Assembly (NCBI GenBank): GCA_026225945.1
Contig: JAMJFZ010001258.1
Coordinates: 13,561,001-13,625,000 of the forward strand
From: Cricetomys ansorgei
Lineage: Eukaryota; Chordata; Mammalia; Rodentia; Nesomyidae
DNA: 64,000 nucleotides
Reading direction: 5' to 3'
The notes beneath the pieces are model-generated. The model was not told the origin of the DNA, ran no database searches, and worked only from the letters and a program-made list of their open reading frames with translations. Position numbers and translations under genes: made by a program. The first letter of the stretch is position 1. Each line of letters opens with the position of its first letter. Of this stretch, positions 1 through 11,464 are shown piece by piece.

Positions 1-21
1 GATTTAAATGTTTGTGTGCTG

Positions 22-190
22 GGTATAGGGGTGCATTTAATCCCAGCATTCATGAAGCCAAGGCAGGTGGGTCTCTGAGAGTTTGTGGCCTGCCTGGCCT
101 ATACTGTGGGTCCCAGGCATGTCAAAGCTATATGGAGAAACCCGGTCTCAAAACAGCCTACCTTAAAACAAAACAAACAAACCAAAACAA
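22..190 (+). repeat. B1 SINE
   Basis: Diverged B1: TTTAATCCCAGCATTC, then a GGCAGGTGG box, ending GAGAAACCCGGTCTCAAAAC and an A-rich tail. Confidence 0.8.
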
Positions 191-221
191 ACCGAAACAT
201 TCAGGTTAGCACACATGTGCT

Positions 222-333
222 AACATGTGTGGTCAGAGGACCGCTTAGGAGTGTCAGTTCTCTCCTTCTACCATGTGGGTTCGGGCATTCTAATTCAGGT
301 CATCGGGCTTGGCAGCCAGGGCCTTTACTCAGC
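222..333 (-). repeat. B3-type SINE
   Basis: Reverse B3 signature: GGTCAGAGGACCGC, TCTCCTTCTACCATGTGGG and a following CAGGTCATCGGGCTTGGCAG. Confidence 0.75.
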
Positions 334-1697
334 AGACATCTCACTAGCCGCTCCCAGATTTCCTGAGTCAGCAGAAGCCTGGCTCAGGTCCACTGTGCCC
401 CCCAGAAGGGCTGTCCCTCCCAGACCACATCCTGACCTGCCTCTGCAGGCTGGGAACCCACGGCTTCATTCTGCTCAGCAAATCACACCCTCACTCCCAA
501 CCTCCCACTCCCTCCTCCCTCTGAGCGCCTGCAGCTGCTTCAATGCCTGGCAGGCTGGGCAGTCACTTCCAGCTTGCATTCCCTTGTGGTTGGGCTAGTT
601 TGGCAAATCTCTCGGGCTCCTCGGTTCCACGGTGCTGGGGCAACATCGAAGGACCCAGAGGAGGCCGAATAGATGCCCACAGCAATGTCCAGATCTTCCC
701 AGCAGAGATGTTAAAGTCTACATGGCAGATCTCTCTCCTCAAGTCTTTAAGAATAAGGTTTCTGCTTTAGAGACCAGGTCTCTGAAAGCTCATCTTTCTA
801 GACAACCTTGGCCTGGTACTGTCTCCCAGAGACGCAGGCACAGCACCTCCCTGTTCTGTGCTCTTTGGGGCAAACTTCACTGCCTCCTGGGGCTTTCTAG
901 CTCAGTGAGGAGGGTGAGTTAAGGGGGAAAGGCATGGTCTGGAATACCCTGACCCTGTCAAACTGGCTTCAGACATTCTCACTTGTTCTCTTGTTCTGGA
1001 TATTGGAGGGACCAATGGTCCAGGCAGGACATATTCCATTGCTAGGGGCCAGAGTTCAGGAAGAGGTCACAGGGGAAAGATGGACACTGAATTCCTTCTT
1101 GGGAAGGCCTCCAGTCAGCTAGGAGTAATAGAAAATGAAGAGGGGGGCTTAAGAGTCTCTATTTGGGAGCAGACACTTCCTCCCTCTGCCTTTTGATGTC
1201 TTGGGACCTATCTCTAGTCCTAAGTGCTACCAGCCTGTCCTGAAGATCAGGAAAAGGCCCTGCCACTTGCTAGGGCAGAAAACTAGGCCTAGCAGGAAGG
1301 GAAAAAATGTAGAAGGCCCCAGGTGGTTCCAAGAATCCTGTGTGGATGCTGATATTGCCACGCCTAGGCTGCTTTCTCTCCTCCCCCAGCACTGGACTCC
1401 TGGGTAAGAGTCCAGTTGGCGGCACAGGGAAGGATGGCATACCAGCCTGCCTGTTTACCTAGCTTAGGTGTTGCCAGAGGGTGAGCTGGCCTGTGTCATC
1501 TGGTTCTGAGATTTTGCAGATCTAAGTGCAGTCCTAGGCCCATGAAGAGGGGCTGAACTTAAATGGATGGTAGAGAGTAGGAAGCTGTAATAACAAAGGA
1601 CTCCCAGAACCAGAGGTAGGAAAGGTCACCTTCTAACCTCTGGACCCTCTGGAACCATGGAGAAAGTGTTACTGGTGAGTGCGGGCAGACGAGAAGG

Positions 1698-1815
1698 AGC
1701 TAGAGGTGTGATTGTACACACCTGTGATTCCAGCAGTTGGGAGGCTGAGGCAGGAACATGGGGATTCTGAGACCACCTTGGGCTATACAACCAGATCCTC
1801 TCTCAAACAGTAGCA
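1698..1815 (+). repeat. B1/B4-type SINE remnant
   Basis: TGATTCCAGCAGTTGGGAGG, a GCTGAGGCAGG box and TCTCTCAAAC near the end. Confidence 0.6.
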
Positions 1816-1942
1816 GCAACCAAAGCCCAAAGAAGAATACAGTGAAATAGCAGAGAGAAGGTTCCATCCACCCATCACCCTGAACTATGGTCCAGCCCCA
1901 GCCTCCCTTGACCTTAAGGGAAACAAGACCTATAAAGGAGGG

Positions 1943-1944
<2 letters not shown>

Positions 1945-1983
<39 letters not shown>

Positions 1984-1984
1984 T
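1945..1984. repeat. (TG)n microsatellite
   Basis: About 20 near-perfect TG units. Confidence 0.95.
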
Positions 1985-2093
1985 TAATCCAAGTGCTCAG
2001 CACACCTTGGCACCCCTGGACTTCAGCATCCCTCCCTAGCTCATTCCAATCGTCTTCTTCCTCTACTTTAGCATCCAGAAAGAAGCAAATGAG

Positions 2094-2190
2094 AGCTAGG
2101 GATATAACTCAGTGGTAGAGCATTTGCCTAGCATGTGCAAGGTCATGGGTTCAGTCCCTGGTGTCTCTCACACAGACACATACACACACG
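2094..2190 (+). repeat. ID SINE with CA-rich tail
   Basis: tRNA-Ala-like body with CTCAGTGGTAGAGCATTTGC and TTCAGTCCCTGG, then a CACACAGACACATACACACA tail. It is antisense to Sufu, and its tail supplies the GU-rich element beyond the distal poly(A) signal. Confidence 0.75.
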
Positions 2191-2240
2191 CCCTAGCATG
2201 TCAGAAGGAAGCACACGACCCAAACGCTTCTGCAGATATG

Positions 2241-2246
2241 TTTAAT
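2241..2246 (-). terminator. Distal poly(A) signal ATTAAA of Sufu
   Basis: The minus strand reads GCATTAAACATATCTGCAG. Cleavage is expected around 2222-2232. A GU-rich downstream element follows (TCGTGTGCTTCC, then a GTGTGTGTATGTG run near 2170-2195). Signal, spacing and downstream element together make this the best candidate for the main 3' end. Confidence 0.55.
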
Positions 2247-3140
2247 GCACTTAGATTACACAGAGGAAGAGGGGCGGGTAGGAACAAAATCTAAGTGAGT
2301 CAGCCAAAATTCTTACAAAAGTCCTGAGCCAGCTGCAGCCCCAGGAGCTGAGTCGCCACTGACATTAAAAACTAATATAAAAATGTACAAAAGTCTGCTC
2401 ATTTCAGCATTCAGATCTTTTTTACAAAAGAAGGGTCTTCCTACAGGGCTCCTGACTTGTAACAGGGACCCCGGCACCTCACCTGGCACCAAGATCATGG
2501 AAGCCAGAGAGGGAAGACCAGGTTAAAAAAATACAGTTCAGGGAGTTTTCTGCTGATCTGCCCCATAGGGGCACCAGCTTCAGGTTCTCTCCCTGCTCTC
2601 AACTCAATCTCAAACTCAGTCCCAGGACCCAGGGGCTGGCCTGACTCCCGAGGCCCCCACAGGTCCTGTCGTAGCATGTCACACTCGGAAGAGGAAGAAC
2701 ATGCTTCCTCAGCATGGCAGCCAGCGTGCACCCTTTGCAGCCTGGGGAAGCTTGAGTTAGCGGGGGCAGAGTCCCTTCCTTTTAGAAGCTCTGGTCCTGT
2801 GGACCTGGAAGTTTGAAGGATGGGGAAAGCCTGGAGGAAGTCTGAGGAAGAGAGGAAGACACCTGAGCCCCTCCCTGTGATGGGTTAACTGCTCCCACAT
2901 GACGGGCTGCAGGGAGGGAAAGAAGGGGCTCCTTACAGAGCACCCATCATGTGTCACACTAAGGTCAGTCTTCTCCATCCAATTTAGGGTCTCTTCTTCC
3001 CAGCCAGCAGCTTAACGGCAAACCTCTTCCCTGAGATTCCGGGAAAAGAGGCCTGGTCAGTCCAGGCTGACACCTGGCCAGTCTTCTAGAGTCCCACACT
3101 ACGAGGGGTGAGGAGGTCTGGTACCAGCGGGATTTAATTA

Positions 3141-3146
3141 TTTATT
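3141..3146 (-). terminator. AATAAA in the A-rich tail of a sense B1
   Basis: The B1 at 3147-3270 lies in transcript sense, and its A-rich tail provides an AATAAATAATTAAA string on the minus strand. It could act as an intermediate poly(A) signal. No strong downstream GU-rich element is obvious. Confidence 0.25.
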
Positions 3147-3270
3147 TTTTTGGTTTTTTGAGACAGGGTTTCTCTGTTGTAACTCTGACTGTCCTGGAAC
3201 TCACAGAGATCCGCCTGCCTCTGCCTCCTGAGTGCTGGGATTAAAGGTGTGTGCCACCACCACCCAGCCC
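3147..3270 (-). repeat. B1 SINE in the Sufu 3' UTR
   Basis: Reverse B1: GAGACAGGGTTTCTCTGTTG through GTGCTGGGATTAAAGGTGTG. It is sense relative to Sufu. Confidence 0.9.
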
Positions 3271-5183
3271 TAGTGGGATTTTAGACATTCCTGAAGTTCC
3301 TGACAGGATGGGGATAGGAGAGACCTCAACCTCAGGCCCTGTGGTTATCTCATTTGGAGCTTACCTGCCATTCCCTGCTCCCTAAAGAATGGAGCCACCA
3401 AGCAGATGGTGGCCTTCATTAGTCTGCAAACAGCTAGCAGGCCCAGGGCAGGTCATTGACCAGGAGTCTCACATACTAAGGACAAAGCTTAGCTCATAGC
3501 ATGCATTCTCGCCCCCAAGCCAGGCAAATGGAGGTAGAGGAGAATGCAGAAGGGGGCCCTTAGGTAGGTCTCCAGGGAGAACTGGGGAAGGGGGAACTGA
3601 GATAACACTGGTCAAGATGGTAAGGAATGGAGGCAAACTGACAGCATCTCTTGGCTCACAAGCCTTCAGAAGACAAGAGCTTCAAAGGTAGGGTTGGAAG
3701 CGTCCTTGTGGAACCTTCTCAGGGTAGTGTGGCGTCTGCTCCAGAGGCTTGTATCCTGGCTGGTGGGGCCTGTAGCCAGCCTCTCTCGGATGCTCCAGAG
3801 ATGCGTCCGCCTCCAAGTGCTGGGCTTGGCGTCAAATGCTTAGATCTTGGAACGCAGAGGGGCCAGATGGAGCCATTCCTTGAAAGGCCCATTTCTGCTC
3901 CCTTGAGACCCCAGCCAGGGTCCTCAGTGGTCTCTTCAGCTGGACCGCTCTATAGAAGGCTGTTCACCTGGAGGCCTCCTCGGGTAGCGTGGTAGCACCC
4001 ATTGTAGGCGGGGGAGGCAGACTAGGAAGGGAGCTCCTGCAAGGTCCTTGGCAGACAAAATGTCTTTCCTTTAGAGAGATTTGAACCTAAAGAATGAACA
4101 AAGAGTGGAAGGCAAGAGTGCAGGAAAGGGCTTGCCAATTCCAAGTCAGAAGTGGGAGATCTCTCAACAGCAGCCCCCAAATGTGGCCAGAGACAGGCTG
4201 GCTCCTGGAGGGCAGGCAGATCTACAGTTCGGGGGTGAGAGAATGAGGTCCACACAAGGGGCCAGGCTACAGGAAGAGACGGGATGAAAGACAGTAGGGA
4301 ACGGATGCAGGAAAGATGGAGGCCACAGGCAGTGTCAGCACAGCTAACGTGGAAGCGCTGTTGAGAGGTTGGTTTTCAGTTTTTAATCAGCTGGAATCCT
4401 ACAGCCTAGGGGCTGGGCATCCAGGGATGGGGAAATCAAAGAACAGGAGGCCCTGAGTAGCAGGATGGGGAGGCAGTGGGCTTTACCCTCTCCTTGGCAG
4501 CCTGGCTGGGTACAAAGACTGGAAGACATAGCTAGGGCTACTGTGTCCTGGAACCCTAGAGCTCTAGAGCCATGCAGAAGCCTAGTTCACTTGGCAGGCT
4601 GAGACACCCCTTCCAGACCACATCTGGACGCAAGGCTGAATGGAGACTGTGTCAGCTGCTCCCTATCCCAGGCTCCTCCAGGCCCCAGAGCTCGCAGGTA
4701 GCACCAGGCACCTTCTTAGGCAGAGGGTGTGGGGGATGCAGAGCCCCAGACCCCTGTCTAAGAGAATGGTAAAGTTCATCTAGGGATGAAGTCCTGTTTA
4801 AAATCACTATATACGTGGCTTCTGGACCATCTTTGCCGGGCAATAAAAATGCCATCTGGTCTCATACTGAGGAGGGGAACAATCGTGACGGGAGCAATCG
4901 TTCCGTAGGCTGGAGCAGCCTGACTGGGCAAAGGCTTGCTGGGGCTGAACTGGGCAGTGCATCCACACTGTGCTCTGCACACCAGGAGTGTAGCAAGGGT
5001 CATCTTCCCAGAGCACATCAGTTAAACCTGTGGCCGCAGAGGTGGGTGGGGAGTGTTTGCAGGTGCAGCCTCGCTCGCTCACTGGCGTGTAAGACAGAGG
5101 CCCGGTTGCGTGCCCTGGGCAGCCAGAGGTGAGGTGGGGCCCGCGGCGGGTGCAGACTGTGCAGTCATCCTCACACTTGCCCT

Positions 5184-5189
5184 TTTATT
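5184..5189 (-). terminator. Proximal canonical AATAAA poly(A) signal
   Basis: The minus strand reads CATGAATAAAAGGGCAAGTG, 89 to 94 nt after the stop codon. If used, it gives a 3' UTR of about 110 nt instead of 3 kb. The downstream element (GTGTGAGG) is weak. Confidence 0.35.
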
Positions 5190-5277
5190 CATGGGGTGCC
5201 TCCTTTACACAGCTGCCACGCTGGAAGTCACTGGGAGCAGCTGAGCTCCTCGTGGCCCCTTCAGGGCCTCGCCCAGG

Positions 5278-5367
5278 CTAGTGCAGCGGACTGTCGAAAA
5301 CCACGTCCGGGAGGATGGAGACTTTGAGCTTCTTTTCAGGCCAGCTGTACTCTTTGGGAAGCTTAAA
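5278..5367 (-). CDS. Sufu: Sufu coding exon 12 with stop codon (residues 456 to 484)
   Basis: The last coding exon holds 29 codons and a TAG stop at 5278-5280. It starts in phase 0 after CTCCTCCACAG and encodes FKLPKEYSWPEKKLKVSI then LPDVVFDSPLH. This is the C-terminal end of SUFU, at the usual length of 484 residues and identical to the human ending as I remember it. The 3' UTR continues directly below 5278 with no further splice evidence. A canonical AATAAA lies about 90 nt after the stop. Confidence 0.97.
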   Translation of the reverse strand, partial: FKLPKEYSWPEKKLKVSILPDVVFDSPLH

Positions 5368-5526
5368 CTGTGGAGGAGCAAGCACAGAGCCAGAGCGCAC
5401 TGGTTAGCGACTCTGTTACCTTCCTCTAAGAGAGTGCCCAGAGAGAGGCAGCACACTGGCCCAGGCCCCGTCCCTAGGAAGCTGGGGACAAGATAGGCTA
5501 CTGGAGACCTCTCAAATGCTAGACTC

Positions 5527-5585
5527 AGGGTATGTGTGTGTGCGCATGTGTGTGTATGCATGTGTCCGTGTGCGTATGTGTGTCT
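5527..5585. repeat. Imperfect TG-rich tract
   Basis: Degenerate TGTGTGCGCATGTGTGTGTA-type repeat in intron 11. Confidence 0.75.
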
Positions 5586-6124
5586 CTGCGCGAGGCTGGT
5601 CCAGGTGCTTTCCTCATGCGCTGCCAGTAACTCATCAGGTTGAAGGAGGCATGTTTTCTAGCTCTGGGACTGTGCAGACCTCCCTTCTGCTCTTTTCCTT
5701 GGTTCTGCCTCCACCACAAACATGTAAGGAATCTGTTCCCTGAGGCCCTGGGGCTGAGGATAGGGGACCAGCAGGGAGTAGATATTACAGGGAAGAGGCC
5801 TGTCATCATGGACTCTCTGAGGCTAGTGTGAGAAGGTTCTAGAACCTGTCCTCCAAAAGTTTGTCAAAGGGTGCACAAGGAAGGAGGCTATAGCTCAGTT
5901 CCAAATTAGACCCAAAATGTGGCCCTGGAGGCTGAGTGTGGATGAAGGTGGTTTGTGCATTCTCTGCAGGAGAAATTCTTCAATCCCTGCTGTCCCCTTC
6001 ACCCTGCCTCTCAGATGAGAGCCAAGGTCTTCCGATGAGAAATCAATGTCAGCCTTTCAGTTTTACTCCTCTACTTATCGGTTCTTCTGTTTGGGAGAGG
6101 GGAGAAGCTGACATCTTATTCCTT

Positions 6125-6172
6125 CTGCGCTCTAGAACCTTGGCAAACAGCTGGTGCTCAATAAATTCTCAC
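6125..6172 (+). repeat. MIR 3' end
   Basis: TAGAACCTTGGCAAACAGC then GGTGCTCAATAAATTCTC matches the MIR tail. Confidence 0.5.
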
Positions 6173-7570
6173 TGACTTGGGGTTAGTGCAAGAGCTCTGA
6201 TAACTCCTACTGTCTTGGGGCTAGGCTGCAAGTCAGGGCCAGGGAGAGGAGGAGAGAGTCCTGTTCCAGCCTGTCTGGAGCTGGGCTTGAAGTGGACCAA
6301 CTGACACCTCCTGGCTGCCCCCTCTGCCCTCCTGCTCATGGGGGACTGTGGACCCAGGACAAAGTGGAGACGGGGGCAGGGTGCGGGGACAGCCTCTGGA
6401 CAGGAAAGCAAAAGAAGAAGTTGTTTTTAGTGACCTACTTTCCTAAGCTGCCCTGGCTCCGGTCTCTCTGCCTGGACTGTCCCCTCCCGCCCACTCAACA
6501 CCCAAGTGCAGAGCTTGGCACAGTGCCATCAGTGTGACAAGACCTGTCCGGAAGTACTTCTGGGCAGCTGGCTTTGGCATGACTGAGTGGGGGAGCTGGG
6601 CCTCTGAGGCAATGACTTGTAGGGGTGACTGGGGCACAGATTAGGTGCTTGATGACCTTGTAATATGTAAGTGAATTAATTGGTTGCTTTGGATCCCGGG
6701 GGCAGGGGTGGGGAGGACATGGCTCTTGGGGTGACCAACTCTGAGACTATCTACCTCCAGACTTTCTCTTCAATCTCTTAAACATCAAAGGCCTGCCCCC
6801 TCCCCCTCAGCGCGCTCTCTTTGCCTCAAGCACATCAGGGCAAAGGGAGGGAAGGGTCAGTCTCTGCCACAGGCTAGGGAGGGCCAGAGGGTCCTCTAGA
6901 GGCCTGGGAAACTTGTTAATGTTCCACTACCCCATGGAGCACTGGGGCTAGGAAGGCCTGCCTGCCTGCTGCCGGGTGCTGGTTAGTAGGAGGCAGAAGG
7001 GACTTTCCAGAATGAGGTAAGTCCTGCAAATGAGGAGGCCAGGAACAAGGAAGAAAAACAAAAGGCATCACGGACTCCATCCCTGTACCCTGGAGAAAGA
7101 GCCAAGGGGAGGCATAACGCCCCTGGCCTGCCAGTTCCTCAGGCTCTGAGCTAGCCAGGAAGAGGCTGAGAGGGGCAAGCTATAGCTGGAGAATGAGGGA
7201 GCGTGGCTCTTGGGTGGCCCAAGACAAGAGCAGAGGTCCCCTTGTGCCCACTAGAACTCCCCACTAGAATGTTCTCTGGCAGCAGACGTGGGCTTTCTGT
7301 TCAGAACCTGCCAGGGAACCACAGGGGCTGGGGAGAATTCTAGCCTCAAGGCTCTGGCTGCTTCTTCAATGAGGTTCTGGAGAGCTGGCATTTCAGAACG
7401 TTTGCTGGGTGTCCTTACAGTGGTGGGGGTGGGGCAGGGGTGGTTCATGGAAACAGAAGAAAAAGAAAGTCATTTAACATTCCAGGGGCCTCCTCTCCAG
7501 ATTATTCCTGTACTTCAGAAACAGTCCACAGATGTGTGAGCATGTGCACTGGTGATCGTGCGTGTGTGCG

Positions 7571-7575
<5 letters not shown>

Positions 7576-7604
<29 letters not shown>
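7576..7604. repeat. (CA)n microsatellite close to the exon 11 donor
   Basis: About 14 CA units preceded by TGTGCGTGCGCG. On the Sufu transcript it reads (UG)n, beginning about 75 nt after the 5' splice site. Confidence 0.95.
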
Positions 7605-7679
7605 GTGCACACATATGCATGCAGCTCCATGTTCTTAAGCCCAGGACCCCTCTGTGAGTGAGAAATCAAACAAGCTTAC

Positions 7680-7748
7680 TTCCTCTGGAGAAGTCAGATC
7701 TTCTAAGTCCTCCAACATTTTCTCTACAAACTCTTCCGTCAACAGAAT
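7680..7748 (-). CDS. Sufu: Sufu coding exon 11 (residues 433 to 455)
   Basis: This 69-nt exon, exactly 23 codons in phase 0 at both ends, follows TTTCTTTCGCAG and encodes ILLTEEFVEKMLEDLEDL then TSPEE. It forms an acidic helix of the C-terminal lobe. Because it is a multiple of three and phase 0, skipping it would keep the frame. The donor is GAA followed by GTAAGC. A (TG)n tract on the transcribed sense strand starts about 75 nt downstream of this donor. A B1 element begins about 50 nt upstream of the acceptor. Confidence 0.97.
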
Positions 7749-7796
7749 CTGCGAAAGAAAGCAAAAGGCAGGTTTTTATCTTTAAAAATATACAGC

Positions 7797-7965
7797 TTTA
7801 GCTGGGTGGTGGTGGCACACGCCTTTAATCCAGGACTTGGGTAGAAGAGGCAGGTGGATCTCTGTGAGTTCGAGGCCAGCCTGGCCTACAGAGTGAGTTC
7901 CAGGACAGCCAGAGTTACAACAGAGAAACCCTGTCTCGAAAAAAAAAAAAAACAAAAAACAAAAC
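7797..7965 (+). repeat. B1 SINE
   Basis: Nearly full B1 with GGTGGTGGCACACGCCTTTA, GAGTTCGAGGCCAGCCTGG and GAGAAACCCTGTCTCG, then a poly(A) tail. Confidence 0.95.
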
Positions 7966-9214
7966 AGTCTTTTGCCAACTGCCAAGCTGGGATCCTTCTA
8001 GCTACGGAGGAGGGATGACCCACTGATTGGTTCTGGGGACAGAGGGAAGTACTTGAGGCTTCTGAAAACGCTGCACACTCTCAACGCCTCCCACCAGCAC
8101 CTGCCTACATAGTGGCTGTCAATGGGCAGAGGTGGGCGGTGGCAGTGTTGGCCTCTGAAGGGGGTGGGAGGCAGGCGCATCCCCACCCTCTGGGGCTGTT
8201 TGGCTTCCCGGATGTGGCAGGGCAGCAGAGGAGGGCAGGAAAGCCAGAGGCCGCAGGAGAGCTATGCCAAGGTCCTTGTCTGATTAGGCTCTCCCCCCAC
8301 CCCCTGCTCCCAACCATGCAGGACAAAAAGAACCCCTTTGGCCGTGGGATATAAACCCTGTCTGGAGTTTAGACATGCCCCCGTGGTGAAGAGTCCTGGG
8401 TTCCATCCCTACCACTGGGGGAAGTGGGCGAGCAGGTAACAGTGGACAAAAAATCTGCATTGGAGAACTTGGAGAATGAGCCAGACTGTCTCTCCGGAGA
8501 GGGGCACGGGGACTCTCAAGCCTCTCCTGACGGGTGGCCGGTCAGGGCTGCCCCCGCAGGCCCCGTCAGCTGTGCTCTTCTAGACTTGAGGTGCCTCTTC
8601 TCCAGCGTCTCCCACCAGCCCGCTCTGCTGCTTTCTTCTGATGCCCGTTACAAGTCCTGATGCCCAAGACCTTTTAGCTCCACTCTTTGGCTGGAATAAC
8701 CACCATCCTTATGCCCTAAGCGAGTTTTCTCAGCCAATGGGAATGCCTGCAGCAACCCAGAGCTCTGTCAAGCCTTCAACCTCATGGGCCGCTTTCTCGA
8801 CCGACAGCACTCGAGGCTCTGCCGGCTCAGCCTGGGCTCATCCATGTTCTTGTGGATTCTGGCCCTTTCTTTCCATCCTCCCTGCTCTGTCCACAGGGCC
8901 TCTCCACTTTTCTGGCAAACCCTGTGCAGTGTGTAGAGGAAGAACAGCAAAGGGGTGCAAACCAAAGTGAGGGGCTCCAGGAAAACCCTCCCTTTCAGAA
9001 GGTCAGGAATCAAAAACTTGAGAAAACTCCCATTAGGTTTCCCTCGGGAGTTGCTCACTCTGTGAAGGCAGAAGTTTCCGTTTGTGAGGTGATGTGAAGT
9101 GACAGAAGAAAGAAACAGCAAGGCGGGTCAAAGGGACTTGCCGGGTGGGCGGGACGCAAGGAGCAGGGACAACTGAGAAGGAAAAGCTCTAACACACCAT
9201 GCTGACTGTTCACA

Positions 9215-9355
9215 CCTTATCTCTTTCAGTCTCTTTCCAGATGGGGAAACCAAGGCACACAGAGTTGACAGCACCTTCCCTGTAGGGCCAAAACAAGTCC
9301 ATATCCCAGTCATGTCCAGGCCTGAAACTTGGTACCTTAGACACTGCGCCTTAAA
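9215..9355 (-). repeat. MIR-type SINE
   Basis: Reverse MIR pattern: CCTTATCTCTTTCAGTC, then GATGGGGAAACCAAGGCACA. Confidence 0.5.
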
Positions 9356-9466
9356 CACTTGGAGGATAGCGACTCAGGCGTTCATCCTGGGGACGAGCCT
9401 GTGTCCCGCTCAGCGAGCAGCTCCCTAGAGAAACAGGCCCTCCTTCCCAAAACACAGCTCTGACCA

Positions 9467-9514
9467 GGTATGAGAGGGAGGGAGAGGAGGGAAAGAGAGA
9501 GAAAGAGAGAGAGA
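9467..9514. repeat. (GA)n / GGGA-rich tract
   Basis: Purine-only run of GAGAGGGAGGGAGAGGAGGG type followed by GA units. Confidence 0.9.
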
Positions 9515-10649
9515 TGTGTACACCCAAGGTACTTCCTCCAGCTCCCCAGAGGGAGTTGGCTGGCTCCTCCCAGTCTGTCTAGCACTTTCTGGTCTTCAGC
9601 CACATACAGTCACACCTGGCCTTCCTGCCTGGAGCCTGAGCCCTCCTCCTCCTCCTATCCCAGGAGTCCCCTCCCCCAAGCCGAGTTTCTCCACTGGTTA
9701 TCACAGTCTGCTTGAGTAATATACAGTCACATTCATATTGTCGGCATTTCCGGGGCTGGTTGCCATCTCTGCAGATGCTAGCACAGACACAAGCATACCT
9801 CAAATCCAGTTCTGTTACGATGACTCCAGTCCCAGCCAGGCTGGGTTCATTTCTAAGCCACAATAATCTGGAGGGAGAGGCTCTCTGCCAGAATGGTGAA
9901 TGGGTCTGGACTGTAGTGCTGGGGTGGGGGTGGTGCTTCCAAGGATGCTGGCCACCCAAGGAGACTCCCAAGGGTGTTTTTCAACAACAGGAAAGGTGAG
10001 GCCACCAACACTCAGTCCAGCCCTAAGCCAGTCCCTCCATCAAAGGTCCGGAGTCGGGGAGTTATGGAGGCTTTCAGCAGAGCTGCCACCAAGTGTGGTG
10101 CCATCTGTGTGTGCGCTTAATTCTGTACTCAGTTGGGGGAGGGGGTGGTAAGACCCCAAAACCGGGCAAATTCTAGCTGCTCCTTCATTCTCACTTTTGA
10201 TGATTTGCTGGTTTCTGCTGGAAACCACATTATTTTAAAAGAATTAAAGGGGGAAAATTATCCATGAGATCCACATGATATTAAGGGTGACATTCTCTAC
10301 AAAGAAGCACGCAGACTGTCATAGCTCCAGGCACCTGATTTAATTTCCTTTGGGAGTTAAACCTTAGAAGCTTGGACTGAACAAACAGGCCCTGTTCTTT
10401 GTATATTTCAGAGCTGGAGCTGAGAATGTTAACAGATCTTATCAACAGGATATTGGAGATAGACAGCGTGATGGAGCAGCTCCTGGGAGTGCTCACTGGA
10501 AACAGGCTCGCCCTTGTGATGCCACTGTGGGAAAGGCCTGTGCAGGTCTAGGGCTCACAGCTCCTGAAGCTCACGGTCCCCTTGGAATGGCCAGCCTCTG
10601 TCACAACAGGAATGGCGAGGACTGTAACAGTGAGAATGGCCAATCACAA

Positions 10650-10780
10650 GAGTGGTACCTGCTCTGTGTTAAGTGCTGACCTGTATCTCTTCACTGAATC
10701 CTGTGACAGGCTTACAAGGGAGGGGGCTCTAGCTCCCAATGTGCAGGTGAGTGGGCCCTGAGAAGGAGTTCCCTGACTTC
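10650..10780 (-). repeat. MIR-type SINE
   Basis: Reverse MIR pattern: GTGTTAAGTGCTGACCTGTA, CTTCACTGAATCC and the ensuing ACAGGCTTACAAGGGAGG. Confidence 0.55.
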
Positions 10781-11077
10781 AGAACTGTGCCTGCCAGGTG
10801 CTGACAGCGTGCTCTTTTCCTGTACGCCAACTCTACAGGTGTGGATACTCAGGGCTGACTTCTGATGCGGGGAGGGGGGCATCGGTAGCTTTTCCAGTGG
10901 TCCGGAAGAGCAGCACCCCAACCCCAGCCAGGAGTATGTATCTTCTCATTTCAACAGGGCCGGAACCCAAGTGTCACAAACACACAGCTGCTAACAACAA
11001 ACGATAAAAGCATGCTGGCTAACTGGAAAGGAAGACATGCTATGTACCACTGAGCCCTCCTCCCCCTCCTTTTCGTT

Positions 11078-11222
11078 TTTGATGTTTTGAGACAGTGTCT
11101 CTCTATTTAGTCCTGGCTATCCTGGAACTCCCGAGGTAGCCAGGTTGGTCTCAAATTCATAGAGATTCTCCTGTCTCTGCTTCCCGAGGATTGGGATTAA
11201 AGGCGTGTACCACCACATCTCA
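11078..11222 (-). repeat. B1 SINE
   Basis: Reverse B1: TTGAGACAGTGTCTCTCTAT, TCCTGGCTATCCTGGAACTC and GGGATTAAAGGCGTGTACC. The middle carries an extra CCGAGGTAGCC. Confidence 0.85.
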
Positions 11223-11464
11223 CTTTGAGTCCACACATTCTAACAGTTCCTCTAGCCCAGAAAAACAGCAGCAGAAATAATGACAAATCATCACAATGAC
11301 TACTGGACTATTATGCTTGCATGCAGGAAGAACGGGGACAAAATACTGAGGTTTATACACAAACAGCCCTTGGAGGGAAGAGACCCTCCAATGAGAGAGG
11401 AAGGACCCCTGGACCAAATTGAGTAGCAATTCCTCTGGAGGGCTTGGGAGAACATAGTGATGCT

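Larger units (their letters stand above)
1..2224. other. 3' flank of Sufu, no gene seen
   Basis: Apart from the SINEs and TG repeat listed separately, 334-1697 shows no exon-like or RNA-like sequence I recognise. Reading frames here are short and show no family resemblance. Confidence 0.6.
2225..5277 (-). other. Sufu: Sufu 3' UTR (inferred extent)
   Basis: About 3.05 kb of non-coding sequence follows the stop and ends at the best poly(A) site I can see. A 3' UTR of roughly this size fits the long Sufu mRNA known in mammals. It contains one sense-oriented B1 SINE (3147-3270) and several candidate poly(A) signals. The end is inferred from the ATTAAA signal at 2241-2246 and the GU-rich stretch beyond it. 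No reading frame in this stretch resembles a known protein. Confidence 0.6.
5368..7679 (-). other. Sufu intron 11
   Basis: 2.3 kb, with GTAAGC and CAG borders. It holds a TG-rich stretch at 5527-5585, a MIR 3' end near 6125-6172 and a CA/TG repeat next to the exon 11 donor. Unique sequence otherwise. Confidence 0.85.

Noticed and set aside
2093..2180. tRNA gene (A-box/B-box-like sequence)
   Set aside because: It is a tRNA-derived ID SINE. It lacks a cloverleaf that I can complete and has a CA-rich tail.
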